From NCBI GenBank assembly GCA_027605045.1, contig JAQFWX010000006.1, positions 930,001 through 994,000 of the forward strand: 64,000 nt of DNA, written 5' to 3'. This document shows, piece by piece, positions 11,420 to 24,244 of this stretch (within the stretch, counting starts at the first letter, position 1; every line of letters starts with the position of its first letter). The notes beneath the pieces are model-generated. The model saw only the letters and a list, made by a program, of their open reading frames with translations, was not told the DNA's origin and did not search any database. The position numbers and the translations under genes were made by a program. Source of the DNA: Phallus indusiatus (lineage: Eukaryota > Basidiomycota > Agaricomycetes > Phallales > Phallaceae).

Positions 11420-12960
11420 TGTATTGGAGGAATAGCAGTAGAGGAATGTACGTAAGTACACCACTTTCGATGGACTGCGGGAATCAAGTCAGATCAAGAG
11501 GGTTGGGGAAACTAAAATTGGGTATTGTTTTCATGGTCATTTTTTTTCTGCAGTTTATGTGCAATGGATTGCCTTTCCCGAGTCCATCATGGGTTCTCAA
11601 AGTCACGCGGGTGACCGGTGCCGGTGACCGAGCATCATATCTCAACAGACTGGAAGACGTCTCGACAACCCCTCCAACACAGACATGAATATTCTCAATG
11701 TCGACGGCTTATCCACGAGGACAACCCAATCAAAAATCTCAGATGCAACAGACGCTTGTCTGGTGGTACTTCTAAAGCCAATCTAGACGGGGGTCGAAGC
11801 TCTTCAGTCGTTTTGGCCTTGACATCGATTCGTACGCCGAACCCTCGCGCTGGTTGCCTGCCAACTGAAGGTGAAATCCCCATTGTGCAGAGGCTCATAC
11901 GCGCACGTCGATGTTCCCTTCCAAAATATAACGGCGTGATTGATGCGAAGACTTTGTCACCGACGTACCACCACCCACGACAAAGCAATGACTGAGAAAC
12001 CCGCTTTGCTCAGTGATTACATCCACGTCAAAAGAACCAATCATCTCACCTCGCTCTGGTTTCTTGAACCCCATAAAGCCGATAATATGCACTTTCTCAC
12101 CGAAATTGCTCATAGCGGTCGTGCGAGATGAATTACTACCGGAGGGGCTACAAAGCGTGCGGCATGGGTTATTGCGATACCTCAACTTTGGTTGCTATGA
12201 TTAGAAGAAAGCACGTTGTTGGAGAAAGTTAAACCCAAGCTCAATGACTCGGACAAGGCGCCGGTACCGGCCATTCCACTTCTGACGGAGAATATCGTAT
12301 AGTTAGTATGTGTCCAACATATAATGTTCTTTGTAGAGAAGAGGGTTTATAATTCAGAAAATCCAGAGCTGCCTCAAAAAATGCTTTTGATCCTTCGGCA
12401 TGTCTCGGTATAAGGACAACAGCCCTTTGTTCTTCTCGAACCTCAAAGGTAGTCGCATCGATTGAAATGAAGTAGACAACAGTGTATAATTCGAACGTGT
12501 AATAGCAGGATTGCACCAATTCTTGACATCGGATATAATCTACACATCTACATATTACTTGGGTCCTTTGTCCTCAGTGTTCGTGGACCCACATAGTCGC
12601 ATCCTTGGAGATAACGCCATTCATGTCCACCCATCGTCCACTGTCCTTTACATCTCTTCCCATGTCCTGTCCACTTGAACCACATCGTTGTCCATCGCCA
12701 CGCAACATACATTATAAAAAGGAAGCAGTACGGACATGCTTCGTAGTCTCAACAACCTCATACATTTTAGCGATCCAAAACTTGAAAAGCGAAAAATGAT
12801 AAAGTCAATTTTGACAAATGCCCGACAGGAGGATATTGCATCCTTCACCCGTCCGCTTGGGAGAAAAGAGAATGAAGCCTGTCAAAGCGAAACGGGCGCT
12901 TTGGGATCCGGTTCGTGTCTTGTCGCGTCTTTTATATCGAAAGCCAGGCTGATTACATAA
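11420..12960. other. About 1.5 kb with no supported gene
   Basis: Only short overlapping ORFs without family motifs or convincing splice partners. The right end probably contains the promoter and leader of the TFIIF-beta gene; a TTTATAT element lies near 12929. Confidence 0.4.
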
Positions 12961-12977
12961 CACGCCCTTTCTTCTTC

Positions 12978-14204
12978 GATGAAACGACAGCCGTTCCAGA
13001 CAGTACCAAAAACGCCGACGAAGATATCAGCGAGAGCCAACGGGAGGATGAAACTCTTCTCATACCCAACAATCCCACCGCAGCCATGTGTCTGGTGAAA
13101 GTCAGTGGTCATTGTCTTTAAATTCGAATATCGAATGCAAACGTCACTGAATATCTCGTCGCCTTTGCACTAAACTAAATAGCTCCCGCAATATTTGCTT
13201 CAGCGATGGTCGGCGGTTGACAAAGAAGGCCGTCAGTTGGGCACTTTGAGAGTTTGGGATATGGAGAACCCTGAAACGGGGCTGCCTTACATGACAATTT
13301 ACACGCCATCTGAGAAGTATCCGCATAAAATGGAGGAGTTCGATATTTTGGTTCATGATGATGATGTGAAGAATTCTTACGTTTTCGCGACTGAAGCGGA
13401 GGATGTCAGAAACGACGCGGACAGTACAGAAGCAGAACCTCGGGCGGGTGAGTTTCTGATCTGATTCATTCTTACGAACGAATTATATGACAATCCCGTT
13501 TCCCATCAGGATACAAAGTTCTCGCCGGAAAAGTGACCTGCAGGTATGCTGCGCAACCTGTGTGCGATGAAGCATACAGTAGACGAATGCAGGAGCGGTA
13601 CGAAACCGCTCGGGCGAGGAGACATGTAAGGAGAGTGGAATATCCGGACATCATCAGAATGCAAGGGAAAAATCGGTCTCAGAAAGACATAATCAACACC
13701 GCAATTGTCAGTCATTTTTCAACTTTTCTTTTTTTTAAAAAAAAATGTTCTTTGACTTACATCTCCTCTGGACTTTTAGAAAAAATCAAAAGATGCGATG
13801 AGGGGTGGAAATCCGAAGGACAAGTTCACTCGACTCCAGTCTAGTGAACTGTTCGATCTACTGTTCACTGCTTTCGGAGAAAAACAAATTTGGGGTATCA
13901 AAGAGCTTCACACCCGTACCCGACAACCCATGGTGCATCTCAAAGACCAACTCCCCAAGCTCGCTGAAAGAGTGACTAGCGGCAAGGTCAGTATATGTAA
14001 CATTTTCAAGCTGAACTTTTCCGCCTCGTTATGAAAATTCTGATGCGCTTCTTCCAGAACAAGGGAAAATGGTCGTTGAGACCTGATTTTGAGAAGGTTC
14101 GGGATACTTTGTTAGTCGAGGCAAGTGGGGTCGCGAGCGGGAGCGGACAAAACAGTGGCGGCGAAGATGACGATAATGATGATGATATGGAAGTAGTTAT
14201 GTAG
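12978..14204 (+). CDS. TFG2: Transcription initiation factor IIF subunit beta (Tfg2/RAP30)
   Basis: Subunit of TFIIF, which escorts RNA polymerase II into the pre-initiation complex. Exons: about 12978-13100, 13183-13447, 13510-13706, 13780-13986, 14058-14204; all joins keep frame. The acidic N-terminus is followed by LVK|LPQYLLQRW, equivalent to the LVKVPKYL start of the dimerisation barrel. The C-terminus has the winged helix (SSELFDLLFTAFGEKQIWGIKELH...RTRQPMVHLKDQLPKLAERV, then GKWSLRPDF) and an acidic tail. The 5' boundary is uncertain: the open frame before 13086 (first in-frame ATG) contains a plausible acidic extension with no ATG of its own, so either a small upstream exon is missed or translation starts at 13086. 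The family identification is firm. Confidence 0.85.
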
Positions 14205-14589
14205 AGCGAATTATGTTATAATACATGTTTAACTAAAAATATATAATGTATGTCTTCAATTCCAGTGAATGTATGCGATCATGACATGAGTGAGAGGCTG
14301 GCAAAGTTGCTCTTTAGCTTGAGCGATGAGTTTGTGATGGGTTGGATCGGGGAAGTTTGAGGTTTTGCGGCTTAGTAAAGATTCAAAGCTCAGAACTTAA
14401 CCTGGAAGTCGGGATCAATTATTTCATTGCCCAAATTTCGGCTCAATCCCAGGGTCTATGCGTTTATTTGGCGCGTTGTTAAAAAAAATCAATGTTTGAA
14501 TCAACAGTATTGTTGTGTAAACACTACTTGTATTTCGAGGGAAACGGATACTTTTTTTTAATAGGTCAAGACATAAAAGAGTTCGATGA

Positions 14590-16691
14590 TTAAAAATCAA
14601 GCAGACTGTTCCAAAGGTTGTTGCAAGGCTCATCGTCTAACCCCGCCAAAGAAGGCTGAACGACATTGCTGAGCTCAACATTTCCGTTAAAGGCCAATCT
14701 TGCTAGTGAGAGCGTGTTGTTCCCGGGTACAAATTCATGCCAGTTGGGAGCCGGAGAAACGAAGGGATTTTTAATAAAATTGGTCCAGACAGTTTGCATC
14801 GTTGCTGACAATGTTTTCTCCGGTCCAGAAGCGGTAGTCGTGTTAAATGTTCCAAAAATCTCTTGAACTACCGGGAAAAAGAAGACGTTAGTGCGCATAG
14901 GATACGGGGAGGTGCCAAATAAACCAACTTTCAGTCGAATGCCAAGCTCCAGCATTTGGGAATGCCTGTAAATCAGCGAACACGGCACCTGAAAAATCTA
15001 CATTAGAAACACTGTCTACTCCAAAGAACGGTAACAATCACCGTATACATAGCGGAATACATTCTGTATTCCAGACTGAACATAAGACGTCGTCGTTAAC
15101 TCAGCTGGACTTTGAAAATTATGAGCGTATAAATTGAAGTGACCAAGATATCATGATTCGTACCACAAGAAAACAACATCCCTGAAAACAAGAGGTATAA
15201 TCTCCAAGTCAGTAAACCCTGGGTACACCGCTCTAACTTCATCGGTATCGACCAAAGACCCGAGAAGTCCCTGTAGGAATGTTGTAAGGTTGGTAACACC
15301 GACGACAAACAATGTTCCATCGTCTTGATTAGCACCAATCAGAATGGGGACTCGCGCAGTTTTATTTGCTTTAATGCGTTGGTATGGATCGGGAAAAACG
15401 GTGACGCTACGGAATGCGAAGGTATTTGGGAGGTAATAACCGGGAATGAACAAAATGATCGTACTTATCGACTACAAGGCTTCCGAATCCTAGGCCAGAA
15501 GGACCATTCAGCCACGCTGAGATCGAGGAAGCAGGAACAGATTTTAAGCAAGCAAGTCTGTCGGCCCCAGGAGCTTGATCGCAATTTACGGCTTTGGAAA
15601 ATACGTCAAAATTGGTGAAATCAGGGGTTGTAAGCATCGATGATGCCGCGCCAGATTCCATGATAGCAGCACGAAATGGCGGATTTACATGGTGTCGCTG
15701 AAGAATGTTTGCAACGGACTGAGATCCGGCACTTTCGCCCTTATTGTTATAATTAATCCCGAGAAGGATTTAAAAAAAGAAGAAGTTTACGCACTACGAT
15801 CGTCACTAAATTTGGATCACCACCAAAAGCTGCGATGTTGTCCTGCACCCATTTCAACGTCAGGTCTTGATCCATGAAACCAAGGTTTTCTTTATTGGGG
15901 AAGAGTTCTTCTCCTTCTGGAAATCCGAATACATTTGTACGGTAATTAATGGTAACGACGACTATTCCATGGTTTTGAGCTATATGCAACTGGAGGACAA
16001 CTTCGTGAAGCACTGAAAAGCGGTTTTGAGAACGTACTTACGCCATCATATTGGGGAACACGACCAGAGCCGAATTGGAGTGATCCACCATGAACTAAAT
16101 AAATAATGATTTAAAATAAAAAGGTGTGGAAAAGCGCTTGAGCTTACTCCAAACCATAACCGGTCTAGTAGGAGAAGGATTTTCCTCCTGCGGAGCCCAT
16201 ACGTTCCTTTGATATGTTCAAATTAAGGTATAGTTCGGTGAATAAAGTAACTTACAAAAAGAGGCAATCCTCACTTTCAGGAAGGGGTGGTGTGTTGAAC
16301 AATCCCTCAATGAACGCCTGAGTGGCAAAAATGAATTGCTGAATACATGACGGTCCAAACGAAGTAGCATTGCGTATTTCGGTAGAAATCAATTGTTGAG
16401 GGGGCTCCCAGCGAAGAGCACCGATGGGTGGTTGTGCGTATGGCTACCGATGAGAAAAACAATCAATAGCATTGCTAGTGAAACTTGCTGACATTTCTCA
16501 CAATTCCTTTAAATGACATGACTGAAAATTGCTGGGTGAGTGATCTCCAAAAAACCAGTTTGGTCGCAAGACTAACCTCCATCTTCAATAGAACCCTGAA
16601 GGATCCCCGATGTTGTGGTGACAACTGGGATACCTATTCCAAGACATCCTCCGATGAGTACAGCAACTACGAAAGAAAACCCTAGCAACAT
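14590..16691 (-). CDS. Type-B carboxylesterase/lipase, with one frameshift in the last exon
   Basis: Probable secreted alpha/beta hydrolase acting on carboxylic esters. Ten exons: 16691-16577, 16521-16502 (20 nt), 16443-16256, 16206-16148, 16094-16042, 15989-15795, 15739-15465, 15406-15164, 15109-15042, 14988-14590. The N-terminal LLGFSFVVAVLIGGCLG is a signal peptide. Family landmarks in order: GIPYAQPPIGALRW, SEDCLFLNVWAP, oxyanion loop IHGGS, TINYR, nucleophile elbow GESAG (Ser, exon 7), VDN-VTVFPDPYQRI, acid-residue loop GANQDDGTLF, and the His region GAWHSTE. The acid position carries Asp where most relatives have Glu. After HSTE one extra base (about 14928-14933, an AAA run) shifts the frame; the other frame then continues the family C-terminus (VGLFGTSPYP ... 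NNLWNSLLDF). Either sequencing error or a recent lesion; catalytic residues precede it. Confidence 0.85.
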
Positions 16692-16699
16692 GACGTGAA

Positions 16700-18440
16700 C
16701 AGTGAAGAAATGCCTTCAACATCTTTTGAGGGCGCCACTTTATGTATTCATTTTGAATGTGAAAGATGGTCTCTTCGGCGAGAGAATTACCGGATGATCA
16801 AATCACGAGATATCGCAAATTCTTGCATTCTCATACTGTCCTATGAGAATCCTATGAGAGAGAATATGAGTGATTCGGTGGAACTGGATGCAAATATAAG
16901 TTTACTTTCTAGGTGACCCAAACTTCCTCGGAAGCAATTGCATAGATCATCTGACGGTAGCGCCACGCACACAACTGTACTAGTAGCACATATTCCCAGG
17001 TAACGAAATTGACAAACCTATATACATATAGCGATCTGCGTCAACATCTTAAAACCGGTTTGTTGCAACAATGATATAATTGTTTAGAGTTGTATGAAAG
17101 TAGCGCAAATACCTTAGCATTTGTTAGGCTTGGAAATGACGAGAACATTCCTGTCTGAGAAATAATGGCGAAGAGTGGGAAAAAGAATGCCAGACGTCTG
17201 GTGGGTCCAACATGTTTGTGGCCTTTTCCAACACGTTACACACGGGCAATAACGCAGCAAAACGTCACTTCTGTTTCCACAATTCGAGTTCTCCTGAGGA
17301 AGTGAATCTCACTAAAAAGAATCAGCAACGAAAAAGGAAGGATAGAAATGGAGAATTCATTACGTTTGACGTACAACAAGAAGCGAAGCAGAAAACGCCA
17401 GTTGGTAAGCACCATAGGGCCACACGCTTTCCCTATTGAAATTCTTAGAATTGCATCGATATCAATGGGAGAGTAGTTGAAGCGCCGTGTTATGGAATAC
17501 CTCTTTAGATTTATAATGCACAGCTATTTTTCATGATGACGACTTTGTGATAGGGAAGTAGGCTGAGCTCGACAAGGGTGCACTCAATATCGTTCAAATG
17601 CTAGAGAATCAAGAATAACTTTAGCAGAAGAACACTTGGAGTTGTATATCGAAGTTCGGAAAGTCTGATGAGCAGTCTAGAGTGAGAAGCATCTTGTATA
17701 AAGCGACCTTGCTACTCCGAAGTCCGGTCAATCATACAATTTGTAGCCGTTGTAAAGGGATCAGTTCCCGTGAAGAGCGGAAACTATGTTTGTTTGTTGT
17801 AATACCAGTAATGTTCCGAAAGGGGGCTGAGAAATAATGTATGAATGAATTGGAATGCAAAACAGTATTTCTCACTACCACGGCAGTTCACTATTGGACG
17901 CGAATGTGTTCTAGGAGAAAACGCCTGCGACGGGCGCTTGCACAAACTTGTATGTAACTGAAAAGTTATGTAAGTAATCTTAAACTTGAACTTTGTTTTG
18001 GACGTACGACCGACTCGTCGACGACATGGAGTATCCCACAGCAATCAAGTCTCTCAGACTCTGAAGATCTGAAGACTTACCATCGATGCAACACCCACGG
18101 AAAACGGCACATCATCATTGACGACTCGTGGGTGTAAATTGTGTACTCCGATATCAGAATAGAGTCAGGATCAAACCTACCCATTTTAATATACAACGTT
18201 GACAACAGTTCATGGTGTCGAACCTTCAGAAGGCGATGCTGGCAATAACAAAAAAATACCTCAATAGCTTCTCGAGCTGGGTCGCCAACTCACCGTGATG
18301 ATCACCCACCTGAAACGAAAGACCCGCGTAATCCGCTAGTTTATAAAACTCCAGAGAGCTTTTCTTTTTCGAGATGCATTTGCTCTTCTCCCAAACACTG
18401 CCCAAGTATCCATCGACTGCTCACATTGGCTACTTACAAG
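16700..18440. other. About 1.7 kb with no supported gene
   Basis: Scattered ORFs below 90 codons on both strands, no splice-linked family motifs. It separates the carboxylesterase promoter from the first seven-helix membrane gene; the last ~100 bases contain a pyrimidine-rich leader with TTATAAAAC near 18341. Confidence 0.4.
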
Positions 18441-18451
18441 ACTGACTACAT

Positions 18452-19717
18452 ATGGTGCCTGTTTCCGCACTCGCAACTGATGCAGATGTGTTTGTCTGGG
18501 TCAAAAACGCACCGGGATATTATGCCGCTGCATCCATCTATGGTTAGTCTACTCATAACCTCCCAATCAACTTAATATTCAGATGCTTCGCAACCCAAGT
18601 CGTCACCTTGACAGTTATGGTATATGATATCTTGCTAACGTTGGCTGACGAAGTTGGTGTTTCCGCTTCGCGTATGGCAGCTGCGCTCATCTGTTTTTCT
18701 ACTAGAGAGAGTATGTTTGGAGGTACGCCGGAATACCAGTTGGAATGTTATAGTAATTGCTCACTACACCTTCCGAATTGTGGTAGCTCCAAATGGTCTC
18801 ATATCAAAATTGTTTTTTTAATCATCCGTTACTTTCCGTTCTCGATTTACTTGTAAAGTTCTGTGGACTCTTATAAAGGAAGCCAATACTGAATTATTTA
18901 GGGTTGGGGCGATTACAGCAGTGTCTCCCTCAACATCCACTTGCTTGGCACTTGCATGGTATGGACGTATGGGGTGTATCTTTGTAATGGCAGTGGCGGA
19001 CATATTCTTGACTCACCGAGGTATTTCTATCCATCCAGTTCTGAGTCGCGTTAATTATTTAAAATTTTCAGTTTATGCATTTTGCGGAGAGAATAAATAT
19101 CTACTCTCTTTTTTAATTATAACATTTTTTGGTTGGGAAGCAACTGTTTTTTCATTCGTGGCATTTATCCTGCCGCACCGTATAGTTATCTTGGATCCGC
19201 TTTTTCACCACAGCTTTGCTTTTGACCCAGGATGTATACCAGAGGATTCCCAAAAAACGGCGATTATATGGTTGGTGTCTAGCTATATACTGAGCATTGA
19301 AGCCATTTGTTAATCTTCCTTAAACCCCAGGGTTGGGATGCTCTGTTACCAGAGTATTCTCTTTCTGTGCTTTATTTCGTCTGCTTTATATAAACACAGG
19401 ATATTCAATTGTGGTATATGGTCTCTGGGGTCGCAACAAGCCCCATTGTATGGGGTATTTATCAGAGATGGTTTCTGGGCATACTTTGTCATTGTCGGTA
19501 TGTAATTCCTCGCTATCAGCAGCGTATTCATCATGTAGAACGATTTTCCATTGACAGCAAGTTTAATCCTAAATGTTGTCATTACTTTCAGATCGAATTT
19601 TTTGGGCGATTCATTCGTGTTGTACGTCTGATGAGTTTCTCTTATGAAATGACTCACTTTGTCCTAAATCAGATTATCTACCGAGATTACAAGTATTTGC
19701 GTGAGTATATTATATGA
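18452..19717 (+). CDS. Seven-helix membrane protein of the DUF6533-like family
   Basis: Integral membrane protein of unknown function, from a family expanded in mushrooms. Nine exons: 18452-18542, 18600-18656, 18710-18722 (13 nt), 18787-18852, 18902-19020, 19072-19270, 19331-19497, 19558-19625, 19673-19717; 274 aa, every phase closing. Family signature: a first helix ending YDILLTLADEVEYVW (the YD..LT...E..W motif of DUF6533, partly encoded by the 13-nt exon), then IKIVFLIIRYFPF, the Ser/Cys-rich loop and helix ...WYGRMGCIFVMAVADIFLTHRVYAF, further helices, and the cytosolic/luminal turn APLYGVFIRDGFWAYFVIV before the last helix. The C-terminal tail is shorter than usual and the last intron (47 nt) is the least certain. 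A paralogue lies convergently at 20729-22253. Confidence 0.78.
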
Positions 19718-20728
19718 CTATTATCACCTGTTCCAAGCCTCTGAATCAATTGGGCGATCCTCTATTAGAGCTGTCGCTTAATCCTCAACATTCGCTCAGC
19801 AGCTTATAAGCCAATGTCTGATAATTCAATATATGTTTAACTAGAGAACTCCTCAGATATTGATTGTATCATGCTTAAAAAATTGTTTGACTGAGGTTGT
19901 ATTACTGTAACAGCCGTGTTTACTTTAGGTTCTTTCATCTTACTTTGTGAATCCCCGGAGAACCCGGGGCTGGTTGACGCGCGGAACATAATAATTTCAA
20001 AAATTTTCTAATACGCGTACTATTACTACGGAACAAAAAAATGTAGCGACTAAGCTATTTTCATAACAGTTCATAAGTTCAAAAATTTATTGAGTTAAAA
20101 CAAAGGAGTGACACTCGTCGATGTCATCCGTACCGGAGGTCGCCATAGTGTCGGATGGCTGTTCCTGTACCTGAGATATATCGATCGGCGTTCTCGGCGA
20201 ATTCGGACAGCGACACGGAATAGTATTCTCGAATGTTTTGACTCTTGAGTGAATGCTATATAGGTGATAATGAAAGAATGGCAGAGGCTGGTGATAACGA
20301 CGCATCTCTTTTTGTTCGCGACGATGGTGAGTACAATGAGCTATGCACGCGCGCGAGCTTGACAGCGAGGGCAGTCCGACTTGGTCCTTCTTTACTGACA
20401 CTCTCTTATTTATTCATAGAAAAGTGTATTAGTAAGTTGGTCGTGCTTTATTCCGATAGATAGACAAGTGATATTGTTTCATTTTACGAGTAGTCCTCCA
20501 AGTATTCGTCGCACAAGGCTATCTACAGATATACAGGTATTGCGCGTTCCTGATTGATTTCTTCAAGCGAAATCGTCAGAGTGCCACATTGAGCAATGGC
20601 CGGCTGAATGATAATCCTCCTATCCTACAACAAAGATATCTAAACACCTGAGGATATACATACATACATGCGGGATCTACCGGAAATTAGATGACCGGCA
20701 AGGTTGTGTTTTTAGACTAGACTTACTT
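19718..20728. other. Intergenic interval between convergent membrane genes
   Basis: No gene supported. Several AT-rich stretches and short ORFs only; presumed 3' flanks of both neighbours. Confidence 0.4.
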
Positions 20729-22253
20729 TTATTTACCCTCAAATGGTAAGTAGGAGTCGTCGACAGTCATTTTGGACCGTGTCACTGTAACCCCGCCATA
20801 AGCAGGGTGCTGTCCTTCATGCCTGGAAGTCAAAGACCATGTCATTCGTGAAAGAGGTGACACTGGCGAGACTATTTGCATTTCCATCCCATCTTGCTGC
20901 TGCTGTCTGCTTGGTGCCTCGGAACGTAAGTTGATGACCAACCGTGTCCCCTAGAAAAACGTAAATGGTCAATGAAAATTGATCGTAAGGAAGTTACGTG
21001 ACGGGTCTTACGGCAAAGGGGAGGACTGTAAATAGCCATCTAACATGCAAGCGAGATTAGCTAAACGGATAATGCAATATTACGTAGAAAAAACGAACGT
21101 GATAGCAATATCACCGTTGGCGGGAGTGTTCTTGTAGGTGACTATGGTCCATACAAGTACCCCTTGGTAGCGCATCAGATTGGAATCATAAAAATGATTA
21201 ATGATTAAGGCACGAACCAAAGACCATGGCAAAAGCCCAAATACCGTCTCGGAGGAATACAAGGAGTAAATGGGATGTATTGGTTTTTACAGTAATTTTG
21301 GTGTGGACGAATTTGATTAAAACAAGCAAAAAGAATGATGATTCTGTAACGAGTGTAGGTATTCTGTCGAATGTCATATCAGTGACTCAACAGCGAAAAA
21401 TGCGTAAAACACTACCGCCGTGTATGACTTACAAATAATTTGGGAAATCGGGGTCTGCAGCTAAAACGACGCAGGCTCCGACGTGGATGTTGGGGGGAAG
21501 TGGGAGTGGAAGGGTAACGAAGTGAGGTAAAACTCTGACTAAAATTGAAATTCCAACACCCTGCCCGACAAGAATAATGACAATAAGGAGTCCCAACACT
21601 ATCCGATTTCGGCCGTACAGGGCATGGGCTAATATTGGAGTCAGTATATATGTATAAAAACTATTATTGAACGCGTATTTACTTCGTACGGCAAGGAGGA
21701 GATCCACAGCTAGAGCCAAACAATGCCCTCCAATAACCTCCAATTTTACCCAATTCTGACACGTTTGCATGGAAGGTTTAATCAATCCTGTGAGGTTCCC
21801 GTAGAAAACCAGCTCAACGCTGTGGGAGTCTGCTCAGGATATATCTGAATCGAACACTAATTCATGCTTACATTCGGATGGCAAACGCGAGATATCTGAT
21901 AACGATGAACAGAACAGTTATCGGACTCCATTTCCACCTATAATGGACGCGACCTTAACCTCTAGCATAACATCGAAAGCATGATCAGGGTTTTTACCTC
22001 CATATTAAATCGATCTAATCACAAAGACTCTGAATATTCGTATCCATATAACTTGTCAAGAGAAGGAAAAATCACCTCTTCCGCGAATGTAATACAGTAT
22101 TCCCAAAGAAAAACGCAGAAGCCGCGACTGTAGACTTAAGCCAATTGAAACTTGAGCAATAAAATAACCAGACTGACTCGTGTTATAAATGACCGTGTTT
22201 TCTGTCTTGAGAAGGTCGAAAAGAGTGTCGAGTGGAATTGGTGGCAGAGACAT
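20729..22253 (-). CDS. Second seven-helix membrane protein (DUF6533-like), N-terminal exons uncertain
   Basis: Paralogue-type membrane protein, convergent with 18452-19717. Firm parts on the minus strand: exon from 21819 (VELVFYGNLTG...WVKLEVIGGHCLALAVDLLLAVR), intron, THALYGRNRIVLGLL... (family 'LRVYALYxRNR' motif), exon with SSFFLLVLIKF and LRDGIWAFAMVFG, exon with VLVWTIVTYKN, then TFVFSTWLFTVLPFAG|TRLVINLRSEAP, the GxRLxxNLR motif that ends helix seven, and a Gln/Ser-rich cytosolic tail to the stop at 20729. The start at 22253 (SLPPIPLDTLF) with introns 22168-22128 and after 22076 is plausible, but the WKWSPITVLFIV exon (about 21938-21872) does not join in phase to the next exon, so an undetected exon or a 1-nt lesion is possible. 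Confidence 0.65.
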
Positions 22254-24240
22254 AAGACCAGTGGGGACTCAAACTCGGGGATCTGGAGGATTTTGCGCAC
22301 GCCCAGACCTATATAAAAAGAGCATTTCTTTCTTATCCTGCATACAGCGAGGCTCAGCGTTCATGCCGAGATTTGAGACCGCCTACAGAGGGAATTCCCA
22401 AAGAAAATATTACCCAAAAAGGTACTGGCTGAATGAAAATAGCAATCGAGGCTGACCGAGGGCGGCGTTATCATTGGCCGACCCTGAGCTGCTCCACAGC
22501 AGATCACTTTAAGCAGTGGGAATGGATCGCACTGAGACCTGGGTTCATTTGATGATGTTCAATGAATTCCTTGTTGTTTATACGCGTTGGGTATTGATCG
22601 TACGAATCGCTGCTCGCTGAAATTCTTGGAAGGTTTTAGCAGGAGTATGAAAACGAGCCACCATTTGGAGACCGACCCCAACATTTAGCATGAGATTTCG
22701 GTCTCGGAACACCTTTTGTTATCTAATATTCCAAAGCTGAGCCGAAATAGGCCGAAACACTCGCACGAATTAAGACACGGCAGGGTGTCAAGCCGCGGTT
22801 TCTAATTGAAACTCAGTCCGTAGTGCATGTCCCGACGGTCATGCAACATGCACGTTCATTGGTGGCTCGCGCTGGGATGTACATTCTACCAAAAATGGAG
22901 TCATTGAATAGGTTTGGAAAAGATTTTTGTTGTCACAAACTTTCGTATACGCACAGAAATAGTTTTGATAGACATCTATGTGCGTAAAAGCACTCGACAA
23001 TTTCTTCTATGCCACATTAGGATCGAATCTTGAATTTCGTGAAACGACCAGAGCCCGAGTAACGTGTTCGTTTCTCCTTCAACGATAATCCTGAATGTTT
23101 AAAAATGTTCAGAAAGATGCCACGCATTCAGTATCATAGATACGGTTGAGAGACGGAATTGTTTACGCACGAGACGGGCAGTAGATACCCTAAACTTCTC
23201 TATCCCGAATACTACGAGGGTCCCTCTGGCTTTCACAACCCTGTCGGCCTGATCCTTCAGTCATCTTGCTCACCGTTCGTCCGTGAAGCCCGCAGAACAC
23301 ATAGGTTCAATGCACGTGTTTTCTGGCTGCTCGGGGTGTGATAGGGTGTGATTGGATGATTTCACGAGTATGAGTCAACTTGACACACTCAACTTTATTT
23401 TGCTTCCGCGATTTGTAATCCAGGGAACGTTCCGGCAAGAACTGGCCGTTTTAAAGATGACAAACGGGTTGCTTAGCCGAGGTGCCGGAATTCCTCGCGG
23501 TCACGCGTCTTCAAATTTTTGTTTACGTCTTGTCAGGTCTTGTCTTCATTTGTATCTTGTTTATTTGGGACCTATCCATGTGGAAGAACTTGCTTGCTTT
23601 CTGTTCTGGTTCCTAGTTGACAATTTATCTCTTGGTTTGAAAGTTATCATTCACTCAATTAGCACGGAAAACCAGATTAGACGCTTAAAAAAGGCCTCAA
23701 ATTCATGGATTCAGGAGACAAAACTGACTGGTAGCTGTCCTCATGTTTCTCATATTTACTTCTTCAGGCGTCGCTTTTCAGCAGAGAAAAGGAAGCAGGT
23801 TCAAACGAGACGCAGTTTTTGGACCGGTCATCAAGTGGTTGTTGGGAAGATCAGAACAAGCTGATGGTTCATCTCTCTTTCTGTATGCAAAGGAATAATA
23901 TTTTTATATATTAAGGATCTTATCGGAAATTACATTATCGGTTCAATTAATAACTTTTTGGGCGACTTTTGAAACATATCTGACTCCATTTAGGTGTCCT
24001 ACCGCTGACACGGTATTCCATATGCACACCGTCGTTTTTGAATGGTTCACAAGTTAATATTTCTCCTCGCCAAAATATCCTTTAGTGAGAAATTCTATGT
24101 ATATGGTGGGCTTCCCATGCTAGATATCGGCTATCACGCGCACGCGCCTTAATACGCCATCTACCATAAAAGGTCCGTAACACTTGGTAATCGGTACTTT
24201 TGCTTGTGACGATTCACCTCCTCTCTATCTTCCAACTACA
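22254..24240. other. About 2 kb with no supported gene
   Basis: One open frame of 170 codons (23352-23864, plus) starts at TTG and has no recognisable domain; otherwise short ORFs. The final ~60 bases are the leader of the bleomycin hydrolase gene. Confidence 0.4.
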
Positions 24241-24244
24241 CTTC

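Noticed and set aside
23352..23864. Plus-strand open frame of 170 codons
   Set aside because: Begins at TTG, composition looks random, no recognisable motif or splice partner.
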